Assembly (NCBI RefSeq): GCF_005843885.1
Contig: NZ_CP040443.1
Span: forward strand, 620,001 to 684,000
Direction of reading: 5' to 3'
Source of the DNA: Escherichia sp. E4742
GTDB taxonomy: Bacteria > Pseudomonadota > Gammaproteobacteria > Enterobacterales > Enterobacteriaceae
Length of the DNA: 64,000 bases
The first letter of the stretch is position 1, and every line of letters starts with the position of its first letter. Both the position numbers and the translations under genes were made by a program. The notes under the pieces are model-generated. The model made no database searches and was not told the DNA's origin. It was given only the letters and a program-made list of their open reading frames with translations. Below are positions 30,652 through 39,829 of this stretch, in pieces.

Positions 30652-31629
30652 ATGAATGCACTGACCGCCGTACAAAATAACACTGTCGATTCAGGCCAGG
30701 ACTATAGCGGATTCACCCTCACCCCGTCGGCGCAATCCCCGCGTCTGCTGGAACTCACCTTCACCGAACAGACGACCAAACAGTTCCTCGAACAGGTTGC
30801 CGAGTGGCCCGTGCAGGCGCTGGAGTACAAATCGTTTCTGCGTTTTCGGGTAGGCAAAATTCTTGACGATCTCTGTGCGAACCAGCTGCAACCGTTGCTG
30901 TTGACGACGTTGCTAAACCGCGCTGAAGGTGCGCTGCTAATCAACGCCGTGGGGGTCGATGATGTGAAGCAGGCGGACGAGATGGTGAAGCTGGCAACGG
31001 CGGTAGCGCATCTGATTGGTCGTTCCAATTTCGATGCGATGAGCGGTCAGTATTACGCGCGTTTTGTGGTGAAAAATGTCGATAACTCAGACAGCTATCT
31101 GCGTCAGCCGCACCGCGTGATGGAGCTGCACAACGACGGCACCTACGTTGAAGAAATCACCGACTACGTGCTGATGATGAAAATCGATGAGCAAAACATG
31201 CAGGGCGGAAATTCGCTGCTGCTGCATCTCGATGACTGGGAACATCTGGACCACTTTTTCAGCCACCCGCTGGCGCGCCGTCCGATGCGCTTTGCCGCGC
31301 CGCCGAGTAAAAACGTCAGCAAAGATGTATTCCATCCAGTGTTCGACGTCGATCAGCAGGGTCGCCCGGTGATGCGCTATATCGACCAGTTCGTCCAGCC
31401 AAAAGACTTCGAAGAAGGCGTGTGGTTGAGCGAGCTTTCCGATGCCATTGAAACCAGCAAAGGCATTCTTTCTGTGCCCGTTCCCGTTGGCAAATTCCTG
31501 TTGATTAACAACCTGTTCTGGCTGCACGGTCGCGACCGCTTTACCGCGCATCCGGATCTGCGTCGTGAACTGATGCGCCAGCGCGGCTATTTCGCTTACG
31601 CCACTAACCACTACCAGACGCATCAGTAA
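30652..31629 (+). CDS. glaH: Glutarate 2-hydroxylase (CsiD/GlaH)
   Basis: Fe(II)/2-oxoglutarate dioxygenase that converts glutarate to L-2-hydroxyglutarate in lysine breakdown; carbon-starvation induced. The 325-residue protein carries the iron-binding HND (MELHNDGTYVEE, near residue 160) and a distal His in NNLFWLHGRDRF (near 292), the HxD...H triad. The ATG at 30652 follows AGAGGATC. An upstream in-frame ATG (30556) would give 357 residues, but that region looks like promoter. It is the first gene of the glaH-lhgO-gabD-gabT run. Confidence 0.96.
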   Translation: MNALTAVQNNTVDSGQDYSGFTLTPSAQSPRLLELTFTEQTTKQFLEQVAEWPVQALEYKSFLRFRVGKILDDLCANQLQPLLLTTLLNRAEGALLINAVGVDDVKQADEMVKLATAVAHLIGRSNFDAMSGQYYARFVVKNVDNSDSYLRQPHRVMELHNDGTYVEEITDYVLMMKIDEQNMQGGNSLLLHLDDWEHLDHFFSHPLARRPMRFAAPPSKNVSKDVFHPVFDVDQQGRPVMRYIDQFVQPKDFEEGVWLSELSDAIETSKGILSVPVPVGKFLLINNLFWLHGRDRFTAHPDLRRELMRQRGYFAYATNHYQTHQ

Positions 31630-31648
31630 GCGCAAAGGAATTGAGCGG

Positions 31649-32917
31649 ATGTATGATTTTGTGATTATTGGCGGCGGCATCATCGGCATGTCGACCGCCA
31701 TGCAACTGATTGATATCTATCCGGACGCCCGCATTGCGTTGCTGGAAAAAGAGTCCGGCCCGGCCTGTCACCAGACGGGCCACAACAGCGGCGTGATCCA
31801 TGCCGGGGTTTATTACACGCCCGGTAGCCTGAAGGCGCAGTTTTGCCTGGCGGGAAACCGCGCCACCAAAGCCTTTTGCGATCAAAACGGCATCCGCTAC
31901 GACAACTGCGGCAAGATGCTGGTCGCCACGTCCGATCTCGAAATGGAACGGATGCGCGCGTTATGGGAACGTACAGCGGCGAACGGTATTGAACGCGAGT
32001 GGTTAAACGCCGACGAACTGCGCGAGCGCGAACCGAATATCACCGGGCTCGGCGGTATTTTTGTGCCGTCCAGCGGCATTGTCAGCTACCGCGAAGTGAC
32101 AGCGGCGATGGCAAAAATCTTCCAGGCCAGAGGAGGTGAGATTATCTATAACGCCGAAGTCAGCGGCCTTAATGAGCATAAAAATGGCGTGGTGATACAT
32201 ACCCGTCAGGGCGGCGAATATGAAGCGTCGACGCTGATTAGCTGTTCCGGGCTGATGGCTGACCGGCTGGTAAAAATGCTCGGCCTCGAACCGGGCTTTA
32301 TCATCTGCCCGTTCCGTGGCGAGTATTTCCGCCTTGCGCCGGAGCATAACCAGATTGTTAACCACCTGATTTACCCCATTCCCGACCCGGCAATGCCCTT
32401 TTTAGGCGTTCATCTCACCCGGATGATCGACGGCAGCGTGACCGTAGGGCCAAACGCGGTGCTGGCTTTCAAACGCGAAGGCTATCGCAAGCGCGACTTC
32501 TCATTTAGCGACACGCTGGAGATTTTGGGCTCGTCGGGGATTCGCCGGGTGCTGCAAAACCATCTACGCTCAGGACTGGGCGAGATGAAAAACTCGCTGT
32601 GCAAAAGCGGCTATCTGCGGCTGGTGCAAAAGTATTGTCCCCGGCTTTCGTTAAGCGATCTCCAGCCCTGGCCCGCCGGTGTGCGGGCGCAGGCGGTATC
32701 GCCGGACGGCAAGCTGATTGACGATTTTCTGTTTGTCACCACCCCGCGCACGATCCACACCTGCAATGCGCCCTCCCCGGCAGCGACATCAGCAATTCCT
32801 ATTGGTGCGCATATTGTCAGCAAGGTACAAACGCTGTTGGCAAGCCAGAGTAACCCCGGACGCACGCTGCGAGCGGCACGTAGTGTGGATGCCTTACACG
32901 CCGCATTTAATCAATAA
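31649..32917 (+). CDS. lhgO: L-2-hydroxyglutarate dehydrogenase
   Basis: FAD enzyme that oxidises L-2-hydroxyglutarate to 2-oxoglutarate and feeds electrons to the quinone pool. The 422 residues have the FAD-binding motif VIIGGGIIGMSTA at residue 5 and CHQTGHNSGVIHAGVYY near 45, typical of the DAO superfamily LhgO/L2HGDH enzymes. It starts 19 bp after glaH and supplies the substrate link: glaH makes its substrate. Confidence 0.96.
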   Translation: MYDFVIIGGGIIGMSTAMQLIDIYPDARIALLEKESGPACHQTGHNSGVIHAGVYYTPGSLKAQFCLAGNRATKAFCDQNGIRYDNCGKMLVATSDLEMERMRALWERTAANGIEREWLNADELREREPNITGLGGIFVPSSGIVSYREVTAAMAKIFQARGGEIIYNAEVSGLNEHKNGVVIHTRQGGEYEASTLISCSGLMADRLVKMLGLEPGFIICPFRGEYFRLAPEHNQIVNHLIYPIPDPAMPFLGVHLTRMIDGSVTVGPNAVLAFKREGYRKRDFSFSDTLEILGSSGIRRVLQNHLRSGLGEMKNSLCKSGYLRLVQKYCPRLSLSDLQPWPAGVRAQAVSPDGKLIDDFLFVTTPRTIHTCNAPSPAATSAIPIGAHIVSKVQTLLASQSNPGRTLRAARSVDALHAAFNQ

Positions 32918-32939
32918 CCTTTGAAAACAGGACGTAACA

Positions 32940-34388
32940 ATGCAACTTAACGACAGTAACTTATTCCGCCAGCAGGCGTTGATAAACGGGGAATGGCTGG
33001 ACGCCAACAATGGCGAGGTCATCGACGTTACCAATCCGGCGAACGGCGACAAGCTGGGTAGCGTGCCGAAAATGGGCGCAGATGAAACCCGCGCCGCTAT
33101 CGACGCCGCCAACCGCGCCCTGCCCGCCTGGCGTGCGCTCACCGCCAAAGAACGCGCCAATATTCTGCGTAACTGGTTCAATTTGATGATGGAGCATCAG
33201 GACGATTTAGCGCGCCTTATGACCCTCGAACAGGGTAAACCGCTGGCTGAAGCCAAAGGCGAAATCAGCTACGCCGCTTCCTTTATTGAGTGGTTTGCCG
33301 AAGAAGGCAAGCGTATTTATGGCGACACCATTCCAGGTCATCAGGCCGATAAGCGCCTGATTGTGATCAAGCAGCCGATTGGCGTTACCGCCGCTATCAC
33401 GCCGTGGAACTTCCCGGCGGCGATGATTACCCGTAAAGCTGGCCCGGCGCTGGCGGCAGGCTGCACGATGGTGCTGAAACCCGCCAGTCAGACGCCGTTC
33501 TCTGCGCTGGCGCTGGCGGAGCTGGCGATCCGCGCGGGCATTCCGGCTGGCGTATTTAACGTGGTTACCGGCTCGGCGGGCGCGGTCGGTAACGAACTGA
33601 CCAGCAACCCGCTGGTGCGCAAGCTGTCGTTTACCGGCTCGACCGAAATTGGCCGCCAGTTAATGGAACAGTGCGCGAAAGACATCAAAAAAGTGTCGCT
33701 GGAGCTGGGCGGCAACGCGCCGTTTATCGTCTTTGACGATGCCGATCTCGATAAAGCCGTGGAAGGCGCGCTGGCCTCAAAATTCCGCAACGCCGGGCAA
33801 ACCTGCGTTTGCGCCAACCGTTTATACGTGCAGGACGGCGTGTATGACCGTTTTGCCGAAAAATTGCAGCAGGCGGTGAGCAAACTGCACATCGGCGACG
33901 GGCTGGATAAAGGCGTCACCATCGGGCCGCTAATCGATGAAAAAGCGGTAGCAAAAGTGGAAGAGCATATTGCCGATGCGCTGGAGAAAGGCGCGCGCGT
34001 GGTTTGCGGTGGTAAAGCGCACGAACGCGGCGGCAACTTCTTCCAGCCGACCATTCTGGTGGACGTGCCGGCCAACGCCAAAGTGTCGAAAGAAGAGACG
34101 TTCGGCCCCCTCGCCCCGCTATTCCGCTTTAAAGATGAAGCCGATGTGATTGCGCAGGCCAATGACACCGAGTTTGGTCTTGCCGCCTATTTCTACGCCA
34201 GTGATTTAAGCCGCGTCTTCCGCGTGGGCGAGGCGCTGGAGTACGGCATCGTTGGCATCAATACCGGCATTATTTCCAATGAAGTCGCCCCGTTCGGTGG
34301 TATCAAAGCCTCGGGTCTGGGTCGTGAAGGTTCGAAGTATGGCATCGAAGATTACTTAGAAATCAAATATATGTGCATCGGTCTTTAA
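32940..34388 (+). CDS. gabD: Succinate-semialdehyde dehydrogenase (NADP+)
   Basis: Oxidises succinic (and glutaric) semialdehyde, last step of GABA use and part of lysine catabolism. The 482-residue aldehyde dehydrogenase shows the catalytic Glu in LELGGNAPFIVFDDAD near residue 254 and catalytic Cys in FRNAGQTCVCANRLYVQ near 288, with FTGSTEIGRQ in the cofactor site. It starts 22 bp after lhgO and is followed after 13 bp by gabT. Confidence 0.97.
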   Translation: MQLNDSNLFRQQALINGEWLDANNGEVIDVTNPANGDKLGSVPKMGADETRAAIDAANRALPAWRALTAKERANILRNWFNLMMEHQDDLARLMTLEQGKPLAEAKGEISYAASFIEWFAEEGKRIYGDTIPGHQADKRLIVIKQPIGVTAAITPWNFPAAMITRKAGPALAAGCTMVLKPASQTPFSALALAELAIRAGIPAGVFNVVTGSAGAVGNELTSNPLVRKLSFTGSTEIGRQLMEQCAKDIKKVSLELGGNAPFIVFDDADLDKAVEGALASKFRNAGQTCVCANRLYVQDGVYDRFAEKLQQAVSKLHIGDGLDKGVTIGPLIDEKAVAKVEEHIADALEKGARVVCGGKAHERGGNFFQPTILVDVPANAKVSKEETFGPLAPLFRFKDEADVIAQANDTEFGLAAYFYASDLSRVFRVGEALEYGIVGINTGIISNEVAPFGGIKASGLGREGSKYGIEDYLEIKYMCIGL

Positions 34389-34401
34389 CTGGAGAACGCG
34401 A

Positions 34402-35682
34402 ATGAGCAGCAATAAAGAGTTAATGCAGCGCCGCAGTCAGGCGATTCCCCGTGGCGTTGGGCAAATTCACCCGATTTTCGCTGACCACGCGGAAAACTGC
34501 CGGGTATGGGACGTTGAAGGCCGTGAGTATCTTGATTTCGCGGGCGGCATTGCGGTGCTCAATACCGGGCACCTGCATCCGAAAGTGGTGGCGGCAGTGG
34601 AAGCGCAGTTGAAAAAACTGTCGCACACCTGCTTCCAGGTGCTGGCTTACGAGCCGTATCTGGAGCTGTGCGAAATAATGAATCAGAAAGTACCGGGCGA
34701 TTTCGCCAAAAAAACGCTGCTGGTCACCACGGGTTCGGAAGCGGTGGAAAACGCGGTGAAAATCGCCCGTGCTGCCACCAAACGCAGCGGCACCATCGCC
34801 TTTAGCGGCGCTTATCACGGGCGCACGCACTACACGCTGGCGCTGACCGGCAAGGTGAATCCGTACTCTGCGGGTATGGGGCTGATGCCGGGCCATGTTT
34901 ATCGCGCGCTTTATCCTTGCCCGCTGCACGACATCAGTGAAGACGACGCTATCGCCAGTATCCACCGAATTTTTAAAAATGACGCGGCGCCGGAAGATAT
35001 CGCCGCCATCGTGATTGAGCCCGTTCAGGGCGAAGGCGGTTTCTACGCCGCGACGCCAGCCTTTATGCAGCGTTTACGCGCGCTATGTGACGAGCACGGG
35101 ATCATGCTGATTGCCGATGAAGTACAGAGCGGCGCGGGGCGTACCGGCACGCTGTTTGCGATGGAGCAGATGGGCGTTGCGCCGGATCTCACCACCTTTG
35201 CGAAATCGATCGCAGGTGGCTTCCCGCTGGCGGGCGTCACCGGGCGCGCGGAAGTGATGGATGCTGTCGCACCGGGCGGCCTGGGCGGCACCTATGCCGG
35301 TAATCCGATTGCCTGCGTGGCGGCGCTGGAAGTGTTGAAGGTGTTCGAGCAGGAAAATCTGCTGCAAAAAGCCAACGACCTGGGGCAAAAGCTAAAAGAC
35401 GGCTTATTGGCGATCGCCGAAAAACACCCGGAGATTGGCGACGTACGCGGGCTGGGGGCGATGATCGCCATCGAGCTGTTTGAAAATGGCGATCACAGTA
35501 AACCCAACGCCAAACTCACCGCCGAGATCGTGGCACGCGCCCGTGATAAGGGCCTGATACTTCTCTCCTGCGGCCCGTATTACAACGTGCTGCGCATCCT
35601 GGTACCGCTCACCATTGAAGATGCTCAGATTCGTCAGGGTCTGGAGATCATCGGCCAGTGTTTTGCTGAGGCGAAGCAATAG
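34402..35682 (+). CDS. gabT: 4-aminobutyrate aminotransferase
   Basis: PLP enzyme that transaminates GABA or 5-aminovalerate with 2-oxoglutarate. The 426-residue class III aminotransferase shows FSGAYHGRTHYTL near 135, the PLP-binding Asp in LIADEVQSGAGRTG near 240 and the Schiff-base Lys in TFAKSIAGGFPLAG near 268. Its products feed gabD. Confidence 0.97.
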   Translation: MSSNKELMQRRSQAIPRGVGQIHPIFADHAENCRVWDVEGREYLDFAGGIAVLNTGHLHPKVVAAVEAQLKKLSHTCFQVLAYEPYLELCEIMNQKVPGDFAKKTLLVTTGSEAVENAVKIARAATKRSGTIAFSGAYHGRTHYTLALTGKVNPYSAGMGLMPGHVYRALYPCPLHDISEDDAIASIHRIFKNDAAPEDIAAIVIEPVQGEGGFYAATPAFMQRLRALCDEHGIMLIADEVQSGAGRTGTLFAMEQMGVAPDLTTFAKSIAGGFPLAGVTGRAEVMDAVAPGGLGGTYAGNPIACVAALEVLKVFEQENLLQKANDLGQKLKDGLLAIAEKHPEIGDVRGLGAMIAIELFENGDHSKPNAKLTAEIVARARDKGLILLSCGPYYNVLRILVPLTIEDAQIRQGLEIIGQCFAEAKQ

Positions 35683-35787
35683 CTATGTCTGTTTGTAAGA
35701 GTTAACCGTTGCTAAGGGAATGATAACGATACAGTAAAAAATAATAACGATGAGGCGATCGACAAAGTTAACAATGGCTGCGGACTG

Positions 35788-35876
35788 TCCCCTCGCCCCT
35801 CTGGGGAGAGGGTTAGGGTGAGGGGTAAACACGCTGCTAAACCCTCACCCCGGCCCTCTCCCTAAGGGAGAGGGAG
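35788..35876. repeat. BoxC-type inverted repeats between gabT and gabP
   Basis: Two copies, in opposite orientation, of a GC-rich motif of the form CCCTC-(n)-GGGGAGAGGG, joined by GTTAGGGTGAGGG-type sequence. This is the E. coli BoxC intergenic repeat style. Each copy can form a hairpin, and the pair can fold as one longer cruciform, so it may weaken read-through from gabT into gabP. The remaining 35683-35787 and 35877-35992 show no gene. Confidence 0.7.
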
Positions 35877-35992
35877 AAAACCATCCCGCTTTCGCTTTTG
35901 AGAATTTGTTGACCGCCTCAATTAAACGCGTGACCCGACGCGGGAAATGTCGGGGCGCTCTCCCAAGTGACACACTTTCGAGAGGATTCAGG

Positions 35993-37393
35993 ATGGGGCA
36001 ATCATCGCAACCACATGAGTTAGGCGGCGGGCTGAAATCACGCCATGTCACCATGTTGTCTATTGCCGGTGTTATCGGCGCAAGTCTGTTTGTCGGTTCC
36101 AGCGTCGCCATCGCCGAAGCGGGCCCGGCGGTATTACTGGCCTATCTGTTCGCCGGATTACTGGTGGTTATGATCATGCGGATGCTGGCGGAAATGGCGG
36201 TTGCTACGCCCGACACCGGCTCCTTTTCCACCTATGCCGACAAGGCAATTGGCCGCTGGGCAGGGTATACCATCGGCTGGCTGTACTGGTGGTTTTGGGT
36301 ACTGGTTATCCCACTGGAGGCTAACATCGCCGCTATGATCCTGCATTCATGGGTTCCCGGCATTCCCATCTGGTTATTTTCTCTGGTCATCACCCTCGCT
36401 TTAACCGGCAGTAATTTATTAAGCGTCAAAAACTACGGCGAATTTGAGTTCTGGCTGGCGCTGTGCAAAGTCATCGCCATCCTGGCCTTTATCGCGCTGG
36501 GCGCAGCAGCGATTAGTGGTTTCTACCCGTATGCCGACGTGAGCGGTATTTCAAGATTGTGGGATAGCGGTGGCTTTATGCCGAACGGCTTTGGCGCGGT
36601 ATTAAGCGCGATGCTAATCACCATGTTCTCGTTTATGGGCGCGGAAATTGTCACCATCGCAGCAGCAGAATCTGACACGCCGGATAAACATATTGTACGC
36701 GCCACCAACTCGGTTATCTGGCGTATCTCTATTTTCTATTTGTGTTCAATTTTTGTCGTCGTGGCACTCATTCCGTGGAATATGCCAGGACTGAAAACTG
36801 TGGGTTCCTACCGTTCCGTGCTGGAGCTGCTGAATATTCCGCATGCCAAATTCATCATGGATTGCGTTATTTTGCTGTCGGTAACCAGCTGCCTGAACTC
36901 GGCGCTGTATACCGCGTCAAGAATGCTCTACTCCTTAAGCCGTCGCGGGGATGCGCCAGCGGTAATGGGTAAAATCAACCGCAGCAAAACCCCGTATGTG
37001 GCAGTATTACTCTCAACCGGCGCGGCGTTTTTAACGGTGGTAGTGAATTATTACGCGCCTGCGAAAGTGTTTAAATTCCTGATCGACAGCTCAGGCGCTA
37101 TTGCCCTGCTGGTTTATTTAGTCATCGCCATTTCGCAGTTGCGGATGCGTAAAATCCTGCTGGCGGAAGGCGGCGAAATTCGCCTGCGCATGTGGCTTTA
37201 TCCGTGGCTTACCTGGCTGGTGATTGGCTTTATTACCTTTGTGTTGGTGGTGATGTTATTCCGCCCGGCGCAACAGTTAGAAGTGATCTCCACCGGCTTA
37301 TTAGCGATAGGGATTATCTGTACCGTGCCAATTATGGCTCGCTGGAAAAAGCTGATAATGTGGCAAAAAACACCCATTCATAATACGCGCTGA
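35993..37393 (+). CDS. gabP: GABA permease
   Basis: Proton-coupled amino-acid transporter (APC family, AAT subfamily) for 4-aminobutyrate in the inner membrane. The 466-residue protein has about 12 hydrophobic helices, an N-terminal signature HVTMLSIAGVIGASLFVGS near residue 19 and SFMGAEIVTIAAAES near 208. The ATG at 35993 (MGQSSQPHELGGG) lies behind GAGAGGATTCAGG; the longer upstream frame is not conserved. Confidence 0.97.
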   Translation: MGQSSQPHELGGGLKSRHVTMLSIAGVIGASLFVGSSVAIAEAGPAVLLAYLFAGLLVVMIMRMLAEMAVATPDTGSFSTYADKAIGRWAGYTIGWLYWWFWVLVIPLEANIAAMILHSWVPGIPIWLFSLVITLALTGSNLLSVKNYGEFEFWLALCKVIAILAFIALGAAAISGFYPYADVSGISRLWDSGGFMPNGFGAVLSAMLITMFSFMGAEIVTIAAAESDTPDKHIVRATNSVIWRISIFYLCSIFVVVALIPWNMPGLKTVGSYRSVLELLNIPHAKFIMDCVILLSVTSCLNSALYTASRMLYSLSRRGDAPAVMGKINRSKTPYVAVLLSTGAAFLTVVVNYYAPAKVFKFLIDSSGAIALLVYLVIAISQLRMRKILLAEGGEIRLRMWLYPWLTWLVIGFITFVLVVMLFRPAQQLEVISTGLLAIGIICTVPIMARWKKLIMWQKTPIHNTR

Positions 37394-37413
37394 TAATGAT
37401 CAGGAGTCACACC

Positions 37414-38073
37414 ATGACCATTACCTCTCTGGATGGCTATCGCTGGCTGAAGAACGATATTATTCGCGGCAATTTTCAGCCGGATGAAAAATTACGGATG
37501 AGTTTGCTGACATCGCGTTATGCACTTGGCGTCGGGCCGTTGCGGGAAGCGCTTTCGCAACTGGTGGCAGAACGACTGGTCACGGTGGTGAATCAAAAAG
37601 GGTATCGGGTGGCGTCTATGTCAGAGCAGGAGTTGCTCGATATTTTCGATGCCCGTGCCAATATGGAAGCGATGCTGGTAAGCCTGGCGATTGCCCGCGG
37701 TAGTGATGAGTGGGAGGCAGACGTTCTTGCGAAGGCGCATCTGCTCAGTAAGCTTGAGGCCTGTGACGCCAGTGAGAAAATGCTTGATGAGTGGGATCTG
37801 CGTCATCAGGCGTTTCATACTGCAATTGTGACAGGCTGTGGTTCTCACTATTTGCTGCAAATGCGTGAACGGTTGTTTGATCTGGCGGCGCGCTATCGCT
37901 TCATCTGGCTGCGGCGAACGGTACTTTCCGTGGAAATGCTGGAAGATAAACACAACCAACATCAAATTTTAACCGAAGCTGTGCTGGCGCGGGATGCCGC
38001 GCGCGCCAGTGAGTTAATGCGCCAGCATTTGCTGACGCCGATTCCCATTATCCAGCAGGCGATGGCGGACTAA
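37414..38073 (+). CDS. glaR: CsiR/GlaR, GntR-family repressor of glaH-lhgO-gabDT
   Basis: Repressor of the glutarate/GABA operon; glutarate is reported as inducer (GlaR, CsiR, GabC). The 219-residue protein has an N-terminal winged helix (1-70, MSLLTSRYALGVGPLREALSQLVAERLV) and a C-terminal FCD ligand-binding domain (about 80-210), placing it in the FadR/VanR group. The ATG at 37414 follows CAGGAG at good distance. It ends six bases before the convergent kbp stop codon. Confidence 0.94.
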   Translation: MTITSLDGYRWLKNDIIRGNFQPDEKLRMSLLTSRYALGVGPLREALSQLVAERLVTVVNQKGYRVASMSEQELLDIFDARANMEAMLVSLAIARGSDEWEADVLAKAHLLSKLEACDASEKMLDEWDLRHQAFHTAIVTGCGSHYLLQMRERLFDLAARYRFIWLRRTVLSVEMLEDKHNQHQILTEAVLARDAARASELMRQHLLTPIPIIQQAMAD

Positions 38074-38079
38074 CCGCTA

Positions 38080-38526
38080 TTACTCTGGAATACGCAACAC
38101 TTGTCCCGGATAAATTTTATCCGGGCTTTTCAGCATCGGTTTATTCGCTTCGAAGATTTTATTGTACAGATTGGCGTTGCCATAGACCTGTTTGGAAATG
38201 GCGCTAAGAGTGTCGCCAGACTTAACGGTATAAAACTGGCTGGCAGTGGCTGGTGTCGCAGTTTTTACCTGATCGTCTACGCTGGCGATACCAGAAATAT
38301 TCCCCACCGCAACAAGGATTTTTTCCTTCGCTTCCTGGCTCAAACCATCACCAGTCACCGTCGCTTTGCCATCGGTAATTTGGATATTTACTTTATCCGC
38401 ATCTGGAATGCCGGTTTTGTTCAGATGCTCCTGCACCTTCTTCGCCTGATCGTCTTTATCATGCTGACCAGTAACTGTATCCCAGAGTTTTTCTCCGGCA
38501 TCTTTCACAAAATTGAACAGACCCAT
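38080..38526 (-). CDS. kbp: Kbp (YgaU), potassium-binding BON-LysM protein
   Basis: Cytoplasmic K+-binding protein that responds to high potassium. The 148-residue protein has a BON domain (about 20-90, NIQITDGKATVTGDGLSQEAKEKIL) and a C-terminal LysM domain (about 98-147, FYTVKSGDTLSAISKQVYGNANLYNKIF). The start MGLFNFVKDAG is the family start, downstream of ACGAGGTAACT. Expression is sigma-S dependent in E. coli. Confidence 0.96.
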   Translation of the reverse strand: MGLFNFVKDAGEKLWDTVTGQHDKDDQAKKVQEHLNKTGIPDADKVNIQITDGKATVTGDGLSQEAKEKILVAVGNISGIASVDDQVKTATPATASQFYTVKSGDTLSAISKQVYGNANLYNKIFEANKPMLKSPDKIYPGQVLRIPE

Positions 38527-38608
38527 AGTTACCTCGTTCGTTAACGGAAACACTCAGAAAGTGTAGCAGAGGAACGCGGCGCACTAACGCCGCGGAGTAA
38601 GCACAGAG

Positions 38609-38767
38609 TTAATCGCGGGTTTGCACCCAGAAAGCGTGAATTAAGCCAGGGATATACCCAAGCAGCGTCAACAAGATATTAATGATGAACGCCCAACCAA
38701 ATCCTTTGCCCAGCAGCACGCCGAGCGGCGGCAAAATGATGGTGATGACGATTCTCCAGAAACCCAT
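38609..38767 (-). CDS. yqaE: YqaE, Pmp3-family small membrane protein
   Basis: A 52-residue protein with two hydrophobic helices, MGFWRIVITIILPPLGVLLG and an IINILLTLLGYIPGLIHAFW segment, as in the Pmp3/YqaE/UPF0057 family, which affects membrane potential in eukaryotic relatives. The ATG at 38767 follows TAGGGAGTA. Confidence 0.92.
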   Translation of the reverse strand: MGFWRIVITIILPPLGVLLGKGFGWAFIINILLTLLGYIPGLIHAFWVQTRD

Positions 38768-38949
38768 ATGTACTCCCTATAAGAAAATTAACCATTGTTT
38801 AAAAAGAGATTTTATCTCCTAAGCGAAATAATTTTAGCGGAACCTGACAGTTTCAGCCTACACGTTTACCCTCATTTACGCTGCTGACGCTGGTATACGT
38901 TGAACTTTTAGTTTAGAATTTACTTAATTTAGAAAAAACTTAAATAACT

Positions 38950-39249
38950 ATGACTGAACTCGCCCAACTACAGGCCAGCGCCGAACAGGCTGCGGCCTTA
39001 CTGAAAGCAATGAGTCACCCCAAACGGTTGTTGATTCTGTGCATGCTTTGCGGATCACCAGGGACCAGCGCCGGAGAACTGGCTCGCATTACCGGACTTA
39101 GCGCCTCCGCCACGTCACAGCATCTGGCTCGCATGCGTGACGAGGGACTTATTGACAGCCAGCGGGACGCCCAACGCATTCTTTATTCCATTAAAAATGA
39201 GGCGGTAAATGCCATTATCGCCACACTGAAAAATATCTATTGTCCGTAA
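38950..39249 (+). CDS. ygaV: YgaV, ArsR-family winged-helix repressor
   Basis: A 99-residue SmtB/ArsR-type regulator that represses itself and ygaP; tributyltin and sulfide have been reported to relieve it. The winged helix spans about 15-95, with ELARITGLSASATSQHLARMRDEGLI as the recognition region. Cys residues at about 27, 30 and 99 could sense thiols. It is the first gene of ygaV-ygaP; the AT-rich upstream segment contains an imperfect repeat of TTTAGAA (about 38913-38935) that may be its operator. Confidence 0.93.
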   Translation: MTELAQLQASAEQAAALLKAMSHPKRLLILCMLCGSPGTSAGELARITGLSASATSQHLARMRDEGLIDSQRDAQRILYSIKNEAVNAIIATLKNIYCP

Positions 39250-39258
39250 GGAGTGACG

Positions 39259-39783
39259 ATGGCTTTGATAACAATTTCACCGCATGACGCGCAAGAATTA
39301 ATCGCGCATGGTGCAAAGTTAATCGATATTCGTGATGCCGACGAATATCTTCGTGAACATATTCCAGCAGCCTCTCTGGCACCATTATCCGTGATAGAAC
39401 AGTCTGGTCTTCCAGATAAATTACGTAGCGAACAAATTATATTCCACTGTCAGGCGGGTAAACGCACCCGTAATAACGCTGATAAATTAGCAGCGATTGC
39501 CGCCCCCGCAGAGGTCTTTTTACTGGAAGATGGGATCGATGGCTGGAAAAAAGCGGGATTGCAGGTAGCAGAAAATAAATCTCAACCGTTGCCATTAATG
39601 CGTCAGGTACAGATCGCCGCTGGCGGCTTAATATTAATCGGCGTCGTACTGGGTTATGCCATTAATAGCAGCTTCTTCTTATTAAGTGGATTTGTCGGCG
39701 CAGGATTAATGTTTGCAGGAATCAGCGGTTTTTGCGGGATGGCAAGGCTATTAGACAAGATGCCGTGGAATCAGCGAACTTGA
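39259..39783 (+). CDS. ygaP: YgaP, membrane rhodanese (thiosulfate sulfurtransferase)
   Basis: Inner-membrane sulfurtransferase. The 174-residue protein has a cytoplasmic rhodanese domain (about 1-105) with the active-site loop HCQAGKRT (Cys near residue 63) and two C-terminal transmembrane helices (about 117-136 and 141-158). The ATG at 39259 follows AAGGAG. It is cotranscribed with ygaV. Confidence 0.95.
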   Translation: MALITISPHDAQELIAHGAKLIDIRDADEYLREHIPAASLAPLSVIEQSGLPDKLRSEQIIFHCQAGKRTRNNADKLAAIAAPAEVFLLEDGIDGWKKAGLQVAENKSQPLPLMRQVQIAAGGLILIGVVLGYAINSSFFLLSGFVGAGLMFAGISGFCGMARLLDKMPWNQRT

Positions 39784-39790
39784 GAAGCAA

Positions 39791-39822
39791 CGCCGGATGC
39801 GCCATAGAGGCGGCATCCGGCG
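39791..39822. repeat. REP element between convergent ygaP and stpA
   Basis: Palindrome CGCCGGATGC ... GCATCCGGCG with a 12-nt centre, the classic REP (PU) sequence, lying between convergent genes where it can act as a bidirectional stem. Confidence 0.8.
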
Positions 39823-39829
39823 CCAGGGA

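Noticed and set aside
35788..35876. Possible CRISPR or short repeat array
   Set aside because: There are only two units, in inverted orientation, without spacers; BoxC-type repeats explain them. No CRISPR array was seen in the window.
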